This document shows, one piece after another, positions 63,728 through 64,000 of a DNA stretch of 64,000 nt. Under the pieces are notes generated by a model. That model searched no databases and was not told the origin of the DNA. It saw nothing but the letters and a program-made list of their open reading frames with translations. Numbering within the stretch: position 1 is the stretch's first letter; each line of letters begins with the position of its first letter. The DNA comes from Vibrio sp. LaRot3 (GTDB taxonomy: Bacteria > Pseudomonadota > Gammaproteobacteria > Enterobacterales > Vibrionaceae), in NCBI RefSeq assembly GCF_027587025.1, contig NZ_JAPPTI010000001.1, positions 186,001 to 250,000 on the forward strand. The letters are read 5' to 3'. The position numbers were made by a program, and so were the translations under genes.

Positions 63728-64000
63728 TTACATTACACGCATACCAGGTTGAGCACCTTCGTGCGGCTCAAGAATCCATAGCTCGCTACCACCAGGGCCT
63801 GCTGCTAGGATCATGCCTTCAGACATGCCAAACTTCATCTTACGTGGCTTAAGGTTAGCAACCATGACGGTCAGCTTACCTTCCAGATCTTCTGGTTTGT
63901 ACGCAGACTTAATGCCTGAGAATACCTGACGAGTTTCGCCACCGATATCCAGTTGGAACTTAAGCAGTTTGTTTGCCTTTGGCACTTCTTCACAAGAGAT
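63728..64000 (-). CDS. metG: Methionyl-tRNA synthetase, C-terminal end (5' part outside window)
   Basis: The frame is open to the window edge, and 90 residues are visible. They form the C-terminal tRNA-binding OB-fold domain of MetG, with [38 protein letters not shown] and AAGPGG. This domain dimerises the enzyme and helps tRNA binding. The GTG at 63985 is an internal valine codon, not a start. The synthetase charges methionine on both initiator and elongator tRNA; three elongator tRNA-Met genes are in the cluster at 10.8-12.1 kb. Confidence 0.95.
   Translation of the reverse strand: MSCEEVPKANKLLKFQLDIGGETRQVFSGIKSAYKPEDLEGKLTVMVANLKPRKMKFGMSEGMILAAGPGGSELWILEPHEGAQPGMRVM

Overview
The window is chromosomal DNA from a marine gamma-proteobacterium of the genus Vibrio or a very close relative. 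The evidence is the content and order of the genes: a flg axial-flagellum operon followed by two flagellin genes, motY of the sodium-driven polar flagellum, a complete rsx/rnf locus, luxO-luxU with a divergent Qrr1 small-RNA gene, and a large Gln/Leu/Met tRNA cluster. I cannot name the species. The bases show no prophage, insertion sequence, integron or CRISPR array. This is mostly core genome, with few poorly known genes.

Layout. 1-10.1 kb: end of flgG, then flgH, flgI, flgJ, flgK, flgL and two flagellin paralogues. The first flagellin and flgK have sigma-54 promoters; the second flagellin has a sigma-28 promoter. 10.4-12.2 kb: fourteen tRNA genes on the minus strand (4 Gln-UUG, 7 Leu-UAG, 3 Met-CAU) behind one strong promoter. 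12.4-16.7 kb (minus): ychF, pth, prs, ispE, lolB. 17.0-22.4 kb (plus): hemA, prfA, prmC, sirB2-like, sirB1-like, kdsA. 22.4-25.3 kb (minus): DUF2069 membrane protein, WrbA-like flavoprotein, ArsC/YfgD-like protein, bepA. 25.7-29.1 kb (plus): TusA-like protein, perM, and a chemoreceptor behind a sigma-28 promoter. 29.1-32.5 kb: bcp and gcvR (minus), divergent from dapA and bamC (plus). 32.6-38.5 kb: NhaC-type antiporter, rnt, motY, a DUF2753-type protein next to a perfect Fur box, gloA, a Fur-box-preceded siderophore-binding protein, nth.

38.6-44.9 kb (minus): rsxA-B-C-D-G-E, the sodium/proton-coupled electron-transfer complex; rsxC carries a tandem array of 117-bp repeats. 45.3-50.9 kb: tRNA-Asn, uvrB with a LexA box and several DnaA-box-like sites, qrr1, luxO, luxU and a YvcK/YbhK-family gene. 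51.0-54.0 kb: moaA-B-C-D-E behind a probable molybdenum-cofactor riboswitch. 54.2-64 kb: CBS-domain protein, MATE transporter, zntA, udp, an unknown membrane-anchored protein, a two-gene unit made of an unknown membrane protein and a DUF3857/transglutaminase-like exported protein, and the 3' end of metG.

How the parts work together. Motility genes appear at three places (flg/fla, chemoreceptor, motY), and two of these carry recognisable sigma-54 or sigma-28 promoters, matching the polar-flagellar hierarchy of vibrios. Quorum sensing is represented by LuxU to LuxO to Qrr1, with LuxO-type operators between luxO and qrr1. Iron control is indicated by two Fur boxes 0.6 kb apart. Envelope assembly is spread over lolB, bamC, bepA and kdsA. 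The least explained parts are the 59.5-63.5 kb genes, the DUF2753 gene with its hairpin and Fur box, and the rsxC repeat array.
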